From Gnetum montanum (taxonomy: Eukaryota > Streptophyta > Gnetopsida > Gnetales > Gnetaceae), in NCBI GenBank assembly GCA_015680685.1, contig MNCI01001491.1, positions 1-64,000 on the forward strand: DNA of 64,000 nt. Direction: 5' to 3'. Positions 1 to 11,406 of the stretch are shown in pieces. Within the stretch, counting starts at the first letter, position 1. Each line of letters starts with the position of its first letter. The translations under genes were made by a program, and so were the position numbers. The notes under the pieces are model-generated. The model had not been told where the DNA came from. It made no database searches and worked only from the letters and a program-made list of their open reading frames with translations.

Positions 1-809
1 CTACTCTCCCTATGTCCTTGCCCTTGTCCTCTCTCTCGAGTTTCCTGTCAAGGTCTTTTGTCCTTCTTACTTTTATCCTCACCTTTATGTTCATGGTGGT
101 TGCATCTAGATGTGGAAGGAGAGGGTGAGTGATGTGAAGAAGGGGAAGAAGAAGGGAAATCATCACCATGACGATGTTTCTTGCCTTCTCTTCTGCTGCT
201 ACGGCCCCGATCGTGGTGACGATCTAAGTGATCATCCTTAGCATAAGTGGTTGTTCCCTCTGTGAACAGTTGGTGTTCACAGGCATCAGAACCAGGGATA
301 TGTATCATTGAATGTAGGTTCTGATACCCAACCTCCTCATCATCGTTAGGAGGGGGAACATGTTTTGCTAAAGAACCTGTTATAAGGGGTTTCTCGTCTC
401 CTATTTCACTAAGGACGTGCGGGACCTTGCCCTTCAACAGTGCATGTTGACTCTTCTACCTTAAGTCCCTCATACGTTGGGCATCTGTGGGATAATAATT
501 CCTCATATCAAAGTCTTCCGCAACGTATTCAGCATATAATTTAGTTATTCCTATCTGTGCCAAGGCATGAAAAAGCATGCGAGAGACTGATCAATCTGGG
601 GGTAACACGATGTTACCTTGCAAATCTCTCCATCGCAGCTATTCGTCTTGATGGAGGATAAAAGTAAAGTCTAGAATATACTCATCGGGATGAGTATAAA
701 CTATCTTATATTGTTTAGGACTTGGCTGATTTCAGCTATGTGTTTTATATTGCCGACTGTCTCGTGTATGGTCCTTAGGTGGTGAGTTGCTCTTATGAGA
801 AGAAGGCAT
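1..809 (-). pseudogene. Athila copy A gag, N-terminal part
   Basis: Decayed 5' part of the gag gene of Athila copy A; the rest lies beyond the window's left edge. The ATG at 809 follows a leader and the primer binding site at 930-947. The N-terminal part contains a HPDEY motif and WRDL, also seen in copies B and C. The 48-437 stretch is an open frame encoding a disordered, Arg/His/Ser-rich segment (HHDRGRSSRREGKKHRHGD, then Ser/Pro runs) that matches C at about 56080-56220 and B at about 63250-63420. In-frame stops break the frame between 440 and 809. In Athila elements gag forms the particle and packages genomic RNA. The Gag core domain of this copy is not in the window. Confidence 0.85.
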
Positions 810-929
810 TTTTATTGGTGTGCTAATTCACCATTATATAATTTTTATCTTGATTAACCCGAAGGTTTGTTAAGGATCACAACGATGTGAATGATATCCT
901 TATGTTCTATTCAGCGCACAAACACTTAG

Positions 930-947
930 TCCTTGACAACGGCGCCA
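930..947 (-). promoter_or_regulatory. Primer binding site, tRNA-Asp type, copy A
   Basis: On the minus strand this reads TGGCGCCGTTGTCAAGGA, one base inside the LTR end. It matches the complement of the 3' end of plant tRNA-Asp(GTC), including the CCA, apart from a few changes towards its 3' end. tRNA-Asp priming is characteristic of the Athila lineage. It fixes copy A as minus-strand and the adjoining LTR as its 5' LTR. Confidence 0.88.
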
Positions 948-948
948 A

Positions 949-1940
949 TGATGAGTAGCGAGGTACCCCTACACTCAACCATATGAAATGAGCGTAGCAC
1001 GTGCGATCTGGTTGAACTCCATAGACTAAATGTCTACACACCCCATGGATTTTTGGGGTTAATCATTCGTTGTCTTCCTAGACTTACTTGTAGTTGTCAT
1101 GGTGTATGGTTAAGTAAGTTTGAGGTATATGATTTTTATAGTCTTTTCTGGTTTTTTCTCCTATGCTATCAAGGTGAAGGGTTGAGAAGGCTAACTAACT
1201 CTAACTAAGGACTAAGTCTACATTAACTAGCGTCAGCATCTATTCCCACTTACCATACATACCTTGAATCGATGTAACCGTGGTTACCAAACGCTAATCG
1301 TCACTAGGATCACCACGCGTAACGCACGTGCTCGAAGTGGTCGTATTGAGGCACCTAACTAGGAGGAAAGGGTTGAGAAAGCTATCTAGCCTAAGTGCGA
1401 TGAGCAGCCAATTCCTTAACTAACCATACACATTTGTCGTGCATGACTACCACTGGGATTACCAAGCGTAGATCCTGGATATGCCACTGGGTTACTAAGT
1501 AGTCACACNATGCGATGAGTAACCGATTCCTTGACTAACCATACACATCCTTAGATGCTCGTAATCAAGTCGTACTCATACCGCATTCTAGGAAAGAAAT
1601 AAATAGCATTTAAATAAAGTTCTATTCCATGCACTGCAAGGTTTATCCAATCAAGTTCGTGTTTATTGCCGTACACAACTTGTGTTCAGGTACAACGTTG
1701 CTCGAATAAAGATCCGTTCACTCTAGCATTCCTACTATGAGCACATGGAAAATAATCTATCTCTGGAGTGATCAAATTGCCAGAGTTTCCCTACTTCTAG
1801 GCTAGGATGGAAAATAAGGGGAGTGCTGCCTCTTATTTATAGAATTGGCGGCAGACCGCGATATCATGTACATGACATCGCAGGGGATGACGCAATATCG
1901 CATACACGATATCGCGGCTTGTGCATATCGCGTCTCATCA
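949..1940 (-). repeat. 5' LTR of Athila copy A
   Basis: Bounded by TGATGAG and CTCATCA (as read on plus), next to the tRNA-Asp primer site. It aligns end to end with the LTRs of B (48924-49719) and C (54563-55354, 60627-61419), all in the equivalent orientation. A TATA box (TATAAATA on minus, about 1834-1841) precedes a U3 block rich in GATATCGCG-like sites (1857-1935). At 992 bp it is longer than its relatives (about 795 bp); much of the extra length is a partial duplication around 1396-1550, with a single N at 1509. The base after the LTR starts ataag, a possible target duplication whose partner is outside the window. Confidence 0.9.
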
Positions 1941-3240
1941 ATAAGGAAGGAATCTCTGGAAAAAAATCAATTAGATGTATAAGAGATAGTGGTGAGAATT
2001 ATCAAATGTATGATTAGATATGAAACTTGGAAAAGTAAACATTGATGGTTAGAGTGTCTCGAAGACACAAAATGATGTGGAATTGATCATCAGGTATGAG
2101 ATACAAGAGTTATACAAGTGGGTCCTTTCCAAGGCAAGCTTCAACCCTTAGTGCCCTTTTATAACCACACATATAAGTATCCATAGGCACTCAAGGAGTT
2201 GAATGTAGAACATGCCTATCTTGAAAAAAACACATGTTAGAATTACTTGAATGAGAAAATAATACTATATTATACAAAACCATTAAATTATGATTATATA
2301 TAACAATGAGGTGGAATGAGAGTAGAAAGGATTGTAGAAATTGGGACATGAGGTGTCTTGCCATAGGCATAATAAATTCTTGGTGTGTGATATATGGTTA
2401 AAGTAATCATTAGACCTTCTATCCAAGATCCAAACCAAATTCATACCACTTACTAGTGACATTGCATTGCATCATCCCAAAACTAACAACCACAAGACTA
2501 CCACTACTATAAGAAGTATTAACACTTGGTATTGAGGTTCAAGGAACTAGTTTATTAATAGTATTTTATATTTTTTAGATTTCTATGAATCTGTCTACCT
2601 TTAGGCATGGGTAACATGTCTTTCTAGTGGGACCTCCAAAAATTATATTTTGTGCATTTATTGTATTTTTACTATGTCAACCTTACTAGAGGACTACTTT
2701 CAAGCATGGATAACATGTCTTTCTAGTGACATGATAGGGAAACACTTATTTTAGACATTCTTCCATTTTTTAGAACTCAAGTAAATAATACAAATTAACA
2801 GTAGGATAAGACTTATAGTAGTAGCTTTAGAGTATCCACAAATATCCTTGATGTCACATCCTTTTGATTCTCACTTGGTTCTTCACTTTTCTATCTAAGC
2901 ATAATGATCACAATTTTTTTTTTTGTTTTAATTTGAAATGAATGTCATTATGGCCATGGTAAGAACCTCTTATGATTGAAAATGAGTTGATGAATGATGT
3001 CGTCTCATTATATATCAAATTAGTTCTTCAATGATTTGATTATATAGGGAAAATTTCACATTATTAGAACTACATATTGCTTTATTCCTTTACACTTTAT
3101 TGAAAAATTAACAAAAGAATGTACAAGAAAGATGATGAAAAAATCATAGAAAATGATAAAAATAGTAAAGGTAGAAAGAATAGAAAAAGTATCAAAGAAT
3201 ATGAAAAAGTAATAAGAGAGGAAACTTTTTAGTGCCTAAG
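1941..3240 (-). other. 3' noncoding region of Athila copy F
   Basis: No convincing coding sequence. The phrase around 2610-2640 and 2705-2735 (aggcatgggtaacatgtctt and a near copy) also occurs in the 3' noncoding region of copy B near 50950, so this is F's pol-to-LTR spacer. It is AT-rich and holds a T10 tract near 2912. Confidence 0.6.
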
Positions 3241-3249
3241 TGCCACACT

Positions 3250-4450
3250 AGATACCCCCATGACTATTATTAAAAATAGTTAACTAGAAGATGGAATAGC
3301 TTGAGGATGATTTGGTAAAGAAGGTAGAATCCATAAAGGAGATAAGATGTTTATAGAATGGTTTGACTTGTTGAATATTAACCAAGATAAGCTTGTGTGG
3401 TCTAGTTAGGTGATATATCTGCATGGTGCTTGATTGGTATGTTGCATGGAAAATATAGAATCCTTCTCATAAGGTTTGGAGCTTAGCCTTTTGTGGCACT
3501 TGACTAGGATTATAATAGAGGACTTTATTACCTGGTTGTATTGATAATTGTCATATTCATGCATCATGCCTACACTTGGAGTATCTCTTGTGCACTTCAT
3601 TATTCATTAGAGCTACAAGTCTATTTTCCTCTAAAAGGTTAAGATTCATGAAACATTTCTTTTGAGCTAAGCTTAGGTTTAGGTCAAGTTCACTAACAGT
3701 AGCTAAAATTTGTAGCTTTGCTTAGATTGGTAGCATAGGAAATTTTTTGTAAACTAGTTCATAGTGTGAGTATCCTATTGGGAGTTTTCATGTGAACCTA
3801 TATGCCCATAGAGAATCATTCAGCTTAGTGTTCCAATCCTTTCTAAATTGACTAATTATTCTAGTTATTTTTTAAGTGATTTCTCAGTTAGTCACTTTTG
3901 CTTGACCATTTTCTTGAGGATGGTATGACATGGTTAGTTTGTGATTTACCCCAAGTCATGACGTTAGCTTCTTGAATGTAGCTCCTATAAAATATGTTCC
4001 ATTTTTAGATATATGCATGCATGATACTCCAAATCTATTCACCATGTATTGTTGAAAGAATTTAGTAGTTGTTTTAGCTATGTAATCTTTGATTGCACCT
4101 GTGTCTACCCAATTTTTACAATAATCAACTATCACTATAATGTATGATTTCCCATTAGAAATTGGTGTGATGGGCCCCATAAAATTAATTTCCCAAATAT
4201 CAAATGGCTTTAATGGCTAGATCCATTGCTATGGACCTTCATTCTTGGTTGTTGGTCCTTCATTACATTGGCATCTTTCACATGACTGAGTGAATTTGTA
4301 TGCATCCTTAAATATGGTATGCCAAAAGTAGCCTGCCATCATTAGTTTCAGTGTTGTTCTATGTCGTGCATAGTGACCACCACATGGTCTCTCATGTGCA
4401 TCTTGTAGAATTTTTTGTTGGCTCTCTTTTGGAATGCACCATCTTATTAG
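3250..4450 (-). pseudogene. Athila copy F integrase
   Basis: Decayed integrase, which joins retrotransposon cDNA to chromosomal DNA. Read from about 4450 downwards, the zinc-binding HHCC region has a GGHYARH segment and CERC at 4260-4290, followed by the core, starting near WEINFMGPITP (Asp of D,D-35-E replaced by Asn). The open part 3956-4180 contains VDYCKNWV, NRFGV and SKNGTYF, where the usual SDNG has become SKNG. The C-terminal part down to about 3250 is broken by stops but aligns with copy B's integrase. At least two catalytic Asp are lost, so it cannot be active. Confidence 0.88.
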
Positions 4451-4499
4451 TCCATCAACACATATCTTGTAAAGATTCTGATTAATTTCTGTGTATCAT

Positions 4500-5793
4500 T
4501 CAACTCTATGAAGAAATGGTTCCTTTTGTTTCCTATTTCACTAAACAAGAAGCCATTGTGTAGTGATATAACTCATGTAATTAGTAATCCATGACTTTTA
4601 TATTAAGTTGATAGCCATTTTTATCTTTGTAAATAAATTTTCATTGGAAATTTGGTTTGATAATGATTCATCTTGTTTTTGTGGTTTCCATCTTAGTCTT
4701 ATAAAATGATTGGCTATAAATTTTTTTGTTCCTTTCTTGTCTATAATTGTGATATCAAACTCCTGTAGCATTACAAGCCATTATATCATCCTTGGACTAA
4801 CCACTACTTTATTCATTAGAAACCTTATGGCACTATGATTCAAGTGAACATAAGTAGGTTACCCAAGCACATAATGTTTGAATTTTTCAAGCACATACAC
4901 CATGGCCATAAGCTTCTTTATAGTAGTGGTGTAGTTAAGTTGTGCTCCAATGATTCTTTAATTAGCACAGTGTATGTAAGATGGTCTCTTTTAATCATTG
5001 AGATGAGTAAGTATTAGGCCCAGTATGTAGTTTGAAGCATCTATCATAATGTGGAAGGCCTTAGACCAATATAAAGATTGAAGGATTGGTATTTCAATCA
5101 ACTTATAATTTAATGTCTTGAATATGTTATCACACTATTCTGTCCATTGGAACATTGCATCATTCTTTGTTAGTTCTACTAGTGGCTTTGCTATCTTTGA
5201 AAAGTTTTCAATGAGCCTTCTATAATATTCGGTATGGCCAAGGAATGATCTAACATCCTTAATAGTCTATGGTCTTTGGGTGATATTTTGAATGACTCTT
5301 ATTTTATTTGGATCTACCTCTATTCCTTTTTGAGATACTTTATGTCCTAAAACAATACTATCTTGGATCATTAAATGGCTCTTTTGCCAATTGAGCTTTA
5401 GATTAGTTTCAACGCATCTCTTTAGAACTTGCTCTAACCAGTCTAATGCTCTTTAAAGTATAGTCCATAAGTAAAAAATTCATCCATGAGTACCTCTACT
5501 CGATTACCAATTTATTTTTAGAAGATGCTTAGTACTAGTCTTTAGAAAGTAGCCAGAGTATTATACAAGCAAAAAGGCATTTTCTTGTAGGCAAATGCCC
5601 TCACGGATTAGTAAATGTGTTATTCTCTTGATCTTCTGGTGCAATGCAGATTTGGTTATGCCCATTATACCCATTGAGGAAACTATAGTACTGGTATCCT
5701 ACAATGGTATTGGGGACTTGGTCAACAAATGATAAAGGAAAGTGGTCCTTGAATGTTATTGAATTCAGTAATTAGAACTCAATGCAGGCCTTC
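4500..5793 (-). pseudogene. Athila copy F RT (C-terminal) and RNase H
   Basis: The RNase H segment (about 4640-5000, read downward) contains NYTTIEKKLMAMVYVLEKF and LQEFDITIIDKKGTKKF, a clear gypsy RNase H pattern. The RT palm (about 5100-5793) keeps LNGYNGHNQI and the catalytic motif as MDEF (5476-5487), i.e. the second Asp is Glu. Several stops and frameshifts are present. The frame continues on the far side of the J1 insertion at 7656, which shows that one RT gene was split by that LTR. Confidence 0.88.
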
Positions 5794-7651
5794 TAAAACA
5801 CCCTAAAATTTCAAGGCACTCTTGCTTTACCAAGGTCTTGGAAATGAGGCAAACATTTCCACAAGTGTAGCCTCATGATAGTTTGGTAGGAAATGAATGC
5901 ACTGAGTGTAGACTGTTTAGTTCAGAAAGTTTTCTACCTCTAGAGCTAATAGGCCTAATGGACTCTCTGGCCTACCCACCTGGGTGTTTCACCTGGCTAA
6001 CAATCTATTCAAAAACCATGCTTGGAGTTGTCGGTGGTGCTCAAGATGAGCAAAATAGTTTGGCAAGTTTTCTAGTGAAGAAGCTTGCTACGCTACGCTA
6101 TGCTATGTAGTGTAGTAAGCCTTGAAAGATAGGTGCTTAGAAAATAAAGTGTAAACTATTGTAGAACAGAGTGCTACGCTATGCTATGCTACGTAGCGTA
6201 GCACAGCATAGAACAGGAAAATTAGAAAGGCCCAGCTTACCAAGTGATTCCAATGAAGAAATTGCACTTAGCAAGTGCTTCGGCCTCCAAAACTAGTTGC
6301 CTTGTTTAACTTCAAATCCTTTAGCAAGGTCTCTTACTAGAAAGTGGTAGATTGAGTAAAAAGTAGGTTATGCTAGCTGCTATGCTACATAGCATAGCAC
6401 AGGGTAGCAACAAGAGTAGCAAGAAATGTTTCAAATGCAAGTTAGGAAAGTTCAAAGGCTCCCCTTCGCAAAAGGAAAAAGTTGCAGTTGTTAGCATAGT
6501 CAATGCTTCAAACAAATATTTGCAACTTCAGCACAAGTCACAGATAAAGCTAGCTACTACGCTATGCTATGCTACATAGTGTAGTGTAGTGTAGCAGAGA
6601 TGAAAACTAAATGAGTGCTTCAAAAGTTAACTCGATGTGTGCTGAAGCTTCCAATAGAGGTAGTTGACTTCAAGGCAAATTTCCTTTTCAAACTAGTTGC
6701 TACGCTATGCTACACAACATATCGTAGCATAGCGTAGAAAGTAGCTATGCTACACCAACATGCTACACTACATAGCATAGCACAACGTAGCAAGTAGATA
6801 TGCTACACCGTTGTGCTTCATCTCTTGCTTGCATTGTTTGCACACTTGATGCCAGCATGCCCAGTTTCGGTAACATGATTATAGCGTAGCAAGTTCCCAA
6901 TTGGCTTTGCATATTCACGCAATACGGGCATGTCAGCATCTCATGGGTCTAGGACACGTGTCATATAGGCCTCATTTCTCGCATGCTCCTAGCCCTATAA
7001 ATACCCTGATGAGCAATGCTCAAATGGTTGGCAAAAAATTGAGTTGGTTGGCAAATTTTGACGATTGTTGGCAAAATTTGGTTGGAAAACTAAGAATCCT
7101 ACTAGCAAGTTGACAAATTAGCAGTTTGTTTGCTTAGAAAATTTTAGTGGTTGGCATCTTTTGCATGAGCGTTTGGTATTAGCTTTTCGCTTGTTGGCAT
7201 TTTGCATTGTTAGCTTTTAAGCTTGTACTAAAAAAAACGTAGTTGAGGTATTTCGAGTGTTCTGGTCATTCTTGGACTCTCCGTGTGCCTCCAGCATTGT
7301 ATAACTTGTTATACATTTCCAAGAAAAGAAGAAAATCGAACCTGTGACTTTGCGGTGGTGTATTTTCTTATCCTATTTACTCTGTCATTTCTTTGTTATT
7401 ATCATTATTCAGCATCATTTTCTTTATTATCACATTTATTGATGATCGGTTAAATCTCACGCATTTCACACTTAAAACAATGTTTACGAAAGGTTAAGTT
7501 ACACTGATTAAGTCCTTGTCTGATCGACCAGACCATTCAAGGCACCATGTTTCTGTTTTATCCAGCATGGCCCTCGTGCGGATACAGGGTTAAAACTGTT
7601 CATCCGACAACCTCTCAGTGTTTCTAGCCACTGATGTTTTTGATCGCTACA
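5794..7651 (+). mobile_element. Solo LTR J1 inserted in the RT of copy F
   Basis: A 1858-bp LTR with no internal region, flanked on both sides by ccttc (5789-5793 and 7652-7656). Removing it and one copy of ccttc rejoins the RT reading frame of F across GKWK/CIEF. It starts TAAAACACC, where the related J2 has TGAAACACC, and ends GCTACA. A TATA box (tataaata, 6996-7003) shows plus orientation. U3 (6075-6810) is packed with GCTAYGCTA/TAGCRTAGC palindromes. The U5 part (about 7505-7640) shares a conserved block with J2 and with the Tat LTRs. Solo LTRs arise by recombination between the two LTRs of one element. Confidence 0.92.
6996..7003 (+). promoter_or_regulatory. TATA box of J1 LTR
   Basis: tataaata preceded by agccc and followed by ccctgatg, about 655 bp before the LTR end. 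J2 has the same element in the same relative place (24808-24815). Short motif, but supported by conservation between the two copies. Confidence 0.65.
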
Positions 7652-8330
7652 CCTTCCACTTGCCACCTTTCTTTGGAAAAATGACTGAGGGACTGATCCA
7701 TTTACTATATGCTATTAGATAGATGAATCCTTCTTTTAATAGTTTCTTCAATTCTTGTTTTACCACTTCTTTAAGTTTAGGATTCAAAATTCTTTGAGGC
7801 TAGTGGTGTGGTTTGATGGCTAGATTTGTATAAATTTGGTGTTGATATATGCATGGATCAATACTTATTATTTTCATCATAGAACCATGCAAATGTTGTT
7901 GGCCATTTTTTCATCACTTCTAATAATCTTTTCTTCTATTCTTTATCAAGATTAACATTAGTAATTACTAGTTTCTTATTATTCAAAAAGACATACTCTA
8001 GTACATCCATTAGGACTTTTACTTCTAAAGGTTTTGGTTCATACTTTTTTAGAATTTCTAGCTATCCCCACTTGATGTCTTCTTCTTAATGTGAGTGTAC
8101 ATAGGGAAATTTCTAACTTATCAACATCTTCAATATAGGCACTTATAATTTGATTGGATGGTTCCATGTACATTTTGGACTCTATCACTTTTTTAGTAAT
8201 CAAGCATGGTGTTCCTTCTTATTTGGTGGTTGCTGCATATAAGCATTACTGCACACACATATCTTCTACACATTAATTATATTGGTGGTTTCCCTTGCAT
8301 AACCAATGGTAGTATTAATGGTAAAGAGTT
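7652..8330 (-). pseudogene. Athila copy F RT N-terminus, linker and protease end
   Basis: Continues the RT frame after J1: read downward from 8330, a degraded protease-RT linker corresponding to B at 53634-54083, then the RT start with IHLIAYSKWISPSVI- and PKKGGKW-like residues at about 7655-7730 (B has IADSEWVSPLVIVPKKGG). Stops and frameshifts are frequent. Homology to B is visible up to about 8310 (block shared with B near 54060-54120), then is lost at the junction with Tat copy D. Confidence 0.75.
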
Positions 8331-9567
8331 AGGAGGTTGGATTGATGAATTAGCTGTTGGTTATTTTGTGTAAGGATTGGGATCCATTCATAGAGGAGTG
8401 GGTCTATGGTATTCTAGTGGATAGTAGTAAGAGGAAGTATGGATTGAAGAATTTCTTAAAGATATTGGATGTTGAACATAATATCCATAAATTTATCATC
8501 GTAGAGTTTGAGAATGTCCTCCTAAACCCCAATAGCTAAAGTAGCCATCCAATTGAATCTAGTATCCTTTGTCATGAACTTCTTAAAGGTCCACCCCTAC
8601 ACAATGCCAATTACCTTATTTTGTGATAATAGTTTAGAAAATGTATGAGACTTGAACAAAGGATATGATGGCTTTGCCTTAGGGTTCATGAAGCTATCCA
8701 TGAAAATTCCAAAGTGATCCTCACTAGTACCAAACCACTTCAAAACATCCTTACGATAGCCCACTTCCTTTACTATTATGGTGGAAACCTTTGCCCTATT
8801 AGTAGGGACACCAAACAAGTTACAAAAGGTGCCCTTATCAATGGGTATGATAATCAACACACCTCAAAATGTGGTGTTGAAATAATCAGTTTCTTCATCG
8901 AAGGAGTTGATGACATTTAGCATCTTTGCAATAGAAATGGAAGGGATAGGTGCCATGAACACATCAAGCAAGCCTGCATGCTCAATGTATTTTTGGATGT
9001 ATCTAAGTGCCTATCCCCTCAACCATTCCTATGCCAATATCACCTCATCAAAATTCAGGATGAGGATATCCTCATAACATCCTGAAACTAATAAGGTGAC
9101 ATTGACATAGTTGGAAGGTCCAGCAAGGAAACAACAAATACTTAGCATCAACGTAGGCATATCTAACAACTACATTAAAATAATACAATGCTTAATACCT
9201 TAGTAAACATAAAGAATAAGTCATTACAACCCTTGTGTTTACCTTTCTTCTTCTTGCTCAGTGTTTCTTGTGCAAAGGTCCCAACTACAAAGGTCTAATC
9301 CTTGGGCTCCATCCACCAACTATGTATCATCTTGTTGCCCAAGTAGTTCTTGTATATGGGATTAAATTCTTTGTTGTATTTATCCATAGCTTTGATTTGG
9401 GAACCTTTGGTAAATACATCTAAGATGGCTTGAGCCATTACCAAGGTTTGATCATGAATGATCAAGCCTTGCTCATTGATTTTGTACCTATAAGAAGTTT
9501 ATAAAAGTAACATGTTAGAAAAGGGTACCTTAACCAACAAAGCCAAAGACATAACAATCATGCTTAC

Positions 9568-10011
9568 CCCTATTAATGGTATATGGTGCAAGGTAGGTTC
9601 TAAAATAATATGTGGACTCTCTATGCCACCATTAGAGTATTGTCAACATTATACTGATAGTACTCTAGCATAGTCCAAATATCCAAAAGGTAGCGTGTGC
9701 CAATAAGATTTGCAAATTCCCCTACTACTTGAGGTGGTTGATCATTAGTGATGAACTTGGTGATTAGACTGGATGCCCGAGACATCAAGGTCTCCACTAT
9801 GACAATGGACACATCTTCAAACAAGTGTGACCACAACATCACATTGAAATTTTGCAAGATGTGGGCAAGGAATTCCCTTGCCCCTGGCTGGAACCAAAAA
9901 GAGCGCCTCTCTAAGGTCATATTAGTCAAAGGGGTGTTTTCCTTAGGATGGATAATGTAGCATAATATTCCCACTAACTCAACTATGATGAGTATAGGCT
10001 TCAATAAGGCT
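9568..10011 (-). pseudogene. Exon 2 of antisense gene, copy D: FCP1/NIF-like HAD domain
   Basis: Open from 10004 to 9621 as part of the exon. Features of the FCP1-homology/NIF branch of the HAD phosphatase fold: a hydrophobic strand PILIIVELVGILC where families have the DxDx(T/V) catalytic loop, PGAREFLAHILQNFNVMLW (the PG..EFL....F.V..WS block), then DIW and YNVDNTLMV before motif III. The first catalytic Asp is Glu, the second Val, and the DD of motif III is absent, so phosphatase activity is not expected. Plant nuclear genomes contain HAD/FCP1-like proteins with this arrangement, so capture from a host gene is the inference. The end of the exon has two in-frame stops. Confidence 0.68.
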
Positions 10012-11406
10012 CTACATGGAAAAGCATAAATATCATGACCAATTAGAATTTCTTGAAAAGTTTGTAAAACATCATAGTTTGGGGTGAAATTAGCCCCTAT
10101 AAAAAAACTCTAAGGTGTTTATTCAAGCTTATTTAAGGATTCAATAGAAAAATTATTACAAACTTTCATAGCCTTATAAATCATAGCCAAGGTGTTATGG
10201 CCTAGATAAAACATCAATCGACACATAACCAAATTTAAAATCAAGAAAATAGCCAATAACATGAATGTTACTGAAAATAGTAAAAATTTCTTATGACCTT
10301 AAAAACTAGATTTAGAGCATTAAAAATTTTCCTAAACATACCCTAGGTCATGTAAGTTAATAAGGAAAATCTCTAAGTATGTCAACAACAACCATCTCTA
10401 AAGGGGTAAAGTGCTACAACCAAAATTAAGCCTAATTGACATAACCTAGATAAAAAATTTATTAAAAATTCATCATAGCTTTGATTTTGATGATTCCAAC
10501 ATGAATGGAATATTGAAATCATAAGAACTTCATCCATGGACATTACAACCAGAAGCCCATAACCATTTTTACATAAAACATAGACAAAAATGGCAAAGCC
10601 ATAGCCATCAACCTAAACCACCTTTTGTGCAGGGTTGGGAAATAATTCACCAAAAATATGTTTGAGCTCCAAATTGAGTGATTCCACAACTATTGAAAAT
10701 ATTGAATTAATATCTATGTATCCAAGGTTAAAAAAAATTCAAAACCTTTGCTTTTTATTCTGAAAAAATTCATTAACCTGGGTGAAAATCTGAAAAATGA
10801 CACAAACCATAATTACACAACCTAATTGAAATGGTCATAACTCTATCATATCACATCCAAATAAAATGAAGCCACACCAATTTAAAGCTTAAAAATAACT
10901 CTAAAAATCCATAACCTTATATTTTTCAAAAATTTAGCCATTTTTGTAACAAAAAATACACAACGTTTTTTGATTCTTTCATCAAAAAAGCACTAAAAAA
11001 CACAAAACTTGTAAACCCTAATTTAATTTAACCATGAAGTAGAGCTAAAAAAATCAAACCATTTTAGAACAAACATAAAAAAAACCAAAATAGGAGGTGG
11101 TATTTTGTTAAAATTTCATTTTGACAAGTCCTTTAGCCTAGATCTAAGAAAAATGGCTTCATACCAAAAATTTTAGAAAAAAGCACACAAACAACAAACC
11201 TAATTTTGAAATTCAAATCAACCAAAGAAAAAATAGAAAAAAAACCTTAGATATATGTAGAATCAGAAAAAAAATGAGGTATGATTTATTTATAATTTTG
11301 TTCTATTCCTTCCCTCAATGTAGATCTAACAAAAACAACCATATACTAGCTAGAAAAAGCACAAAAATGACTAGAAATTGAAAGAAAAACAACTAGAATA
11401 ATCTAT
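10012..11406 (-). other. Intron 1 of the antisense gene, copy D
   Basis: About 1.4 kb of very AT-rich DNA (A-runs on plus, T-runs on minus) with no coding signal. Same position and texture as intron 1 in E (33241-34389, about 1.15 kb). Donor decayed (AT for GT), acceptor intact. Confidence 0.6.

Larger units (their letters stand above)
1941..8330 (-). mobile_element. Athila copy F, decayed, missing its 5' end
   Basis: Minus-strand element with 3' noncoding region (1941-3240), integrase (about 3250-4450), RNase H and RT (about 4500-5793), solo LTR J1 inserted at 5794-7651, then the RT N-terminus and protease/linker (7652-8330). The order and protein motifs match copy B. Copy A sits at its 3' side, so A probably inserted into F's 3' region. 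At about 8330-8340 F stops abruptly against the antisense gene of Tat copy D; which one interrupted the other cannot be decided here. F is more decayed than B, so it is probably older. Confidence 0.8.

Noticed and set aside
930-947. tRNA-like match
   Set aside because: Only the 18-nt primer binding site complementary to tRNA-Asp; there is no tRNA gene.
6321-6579. Open frames within J1 on both strands
   Set aside because: Inside LTR U3; the frames follow the palindromes and are not kept in J2.
9568-9640. Alternative frame ESTYYFRTYLAPYTI in D as HAD motif III
   Set aside because: It looks attractive, but copy E keeps the original frame (NTLMMM...AYTLF.NP), and the alternative needs a frameshift found only in D.
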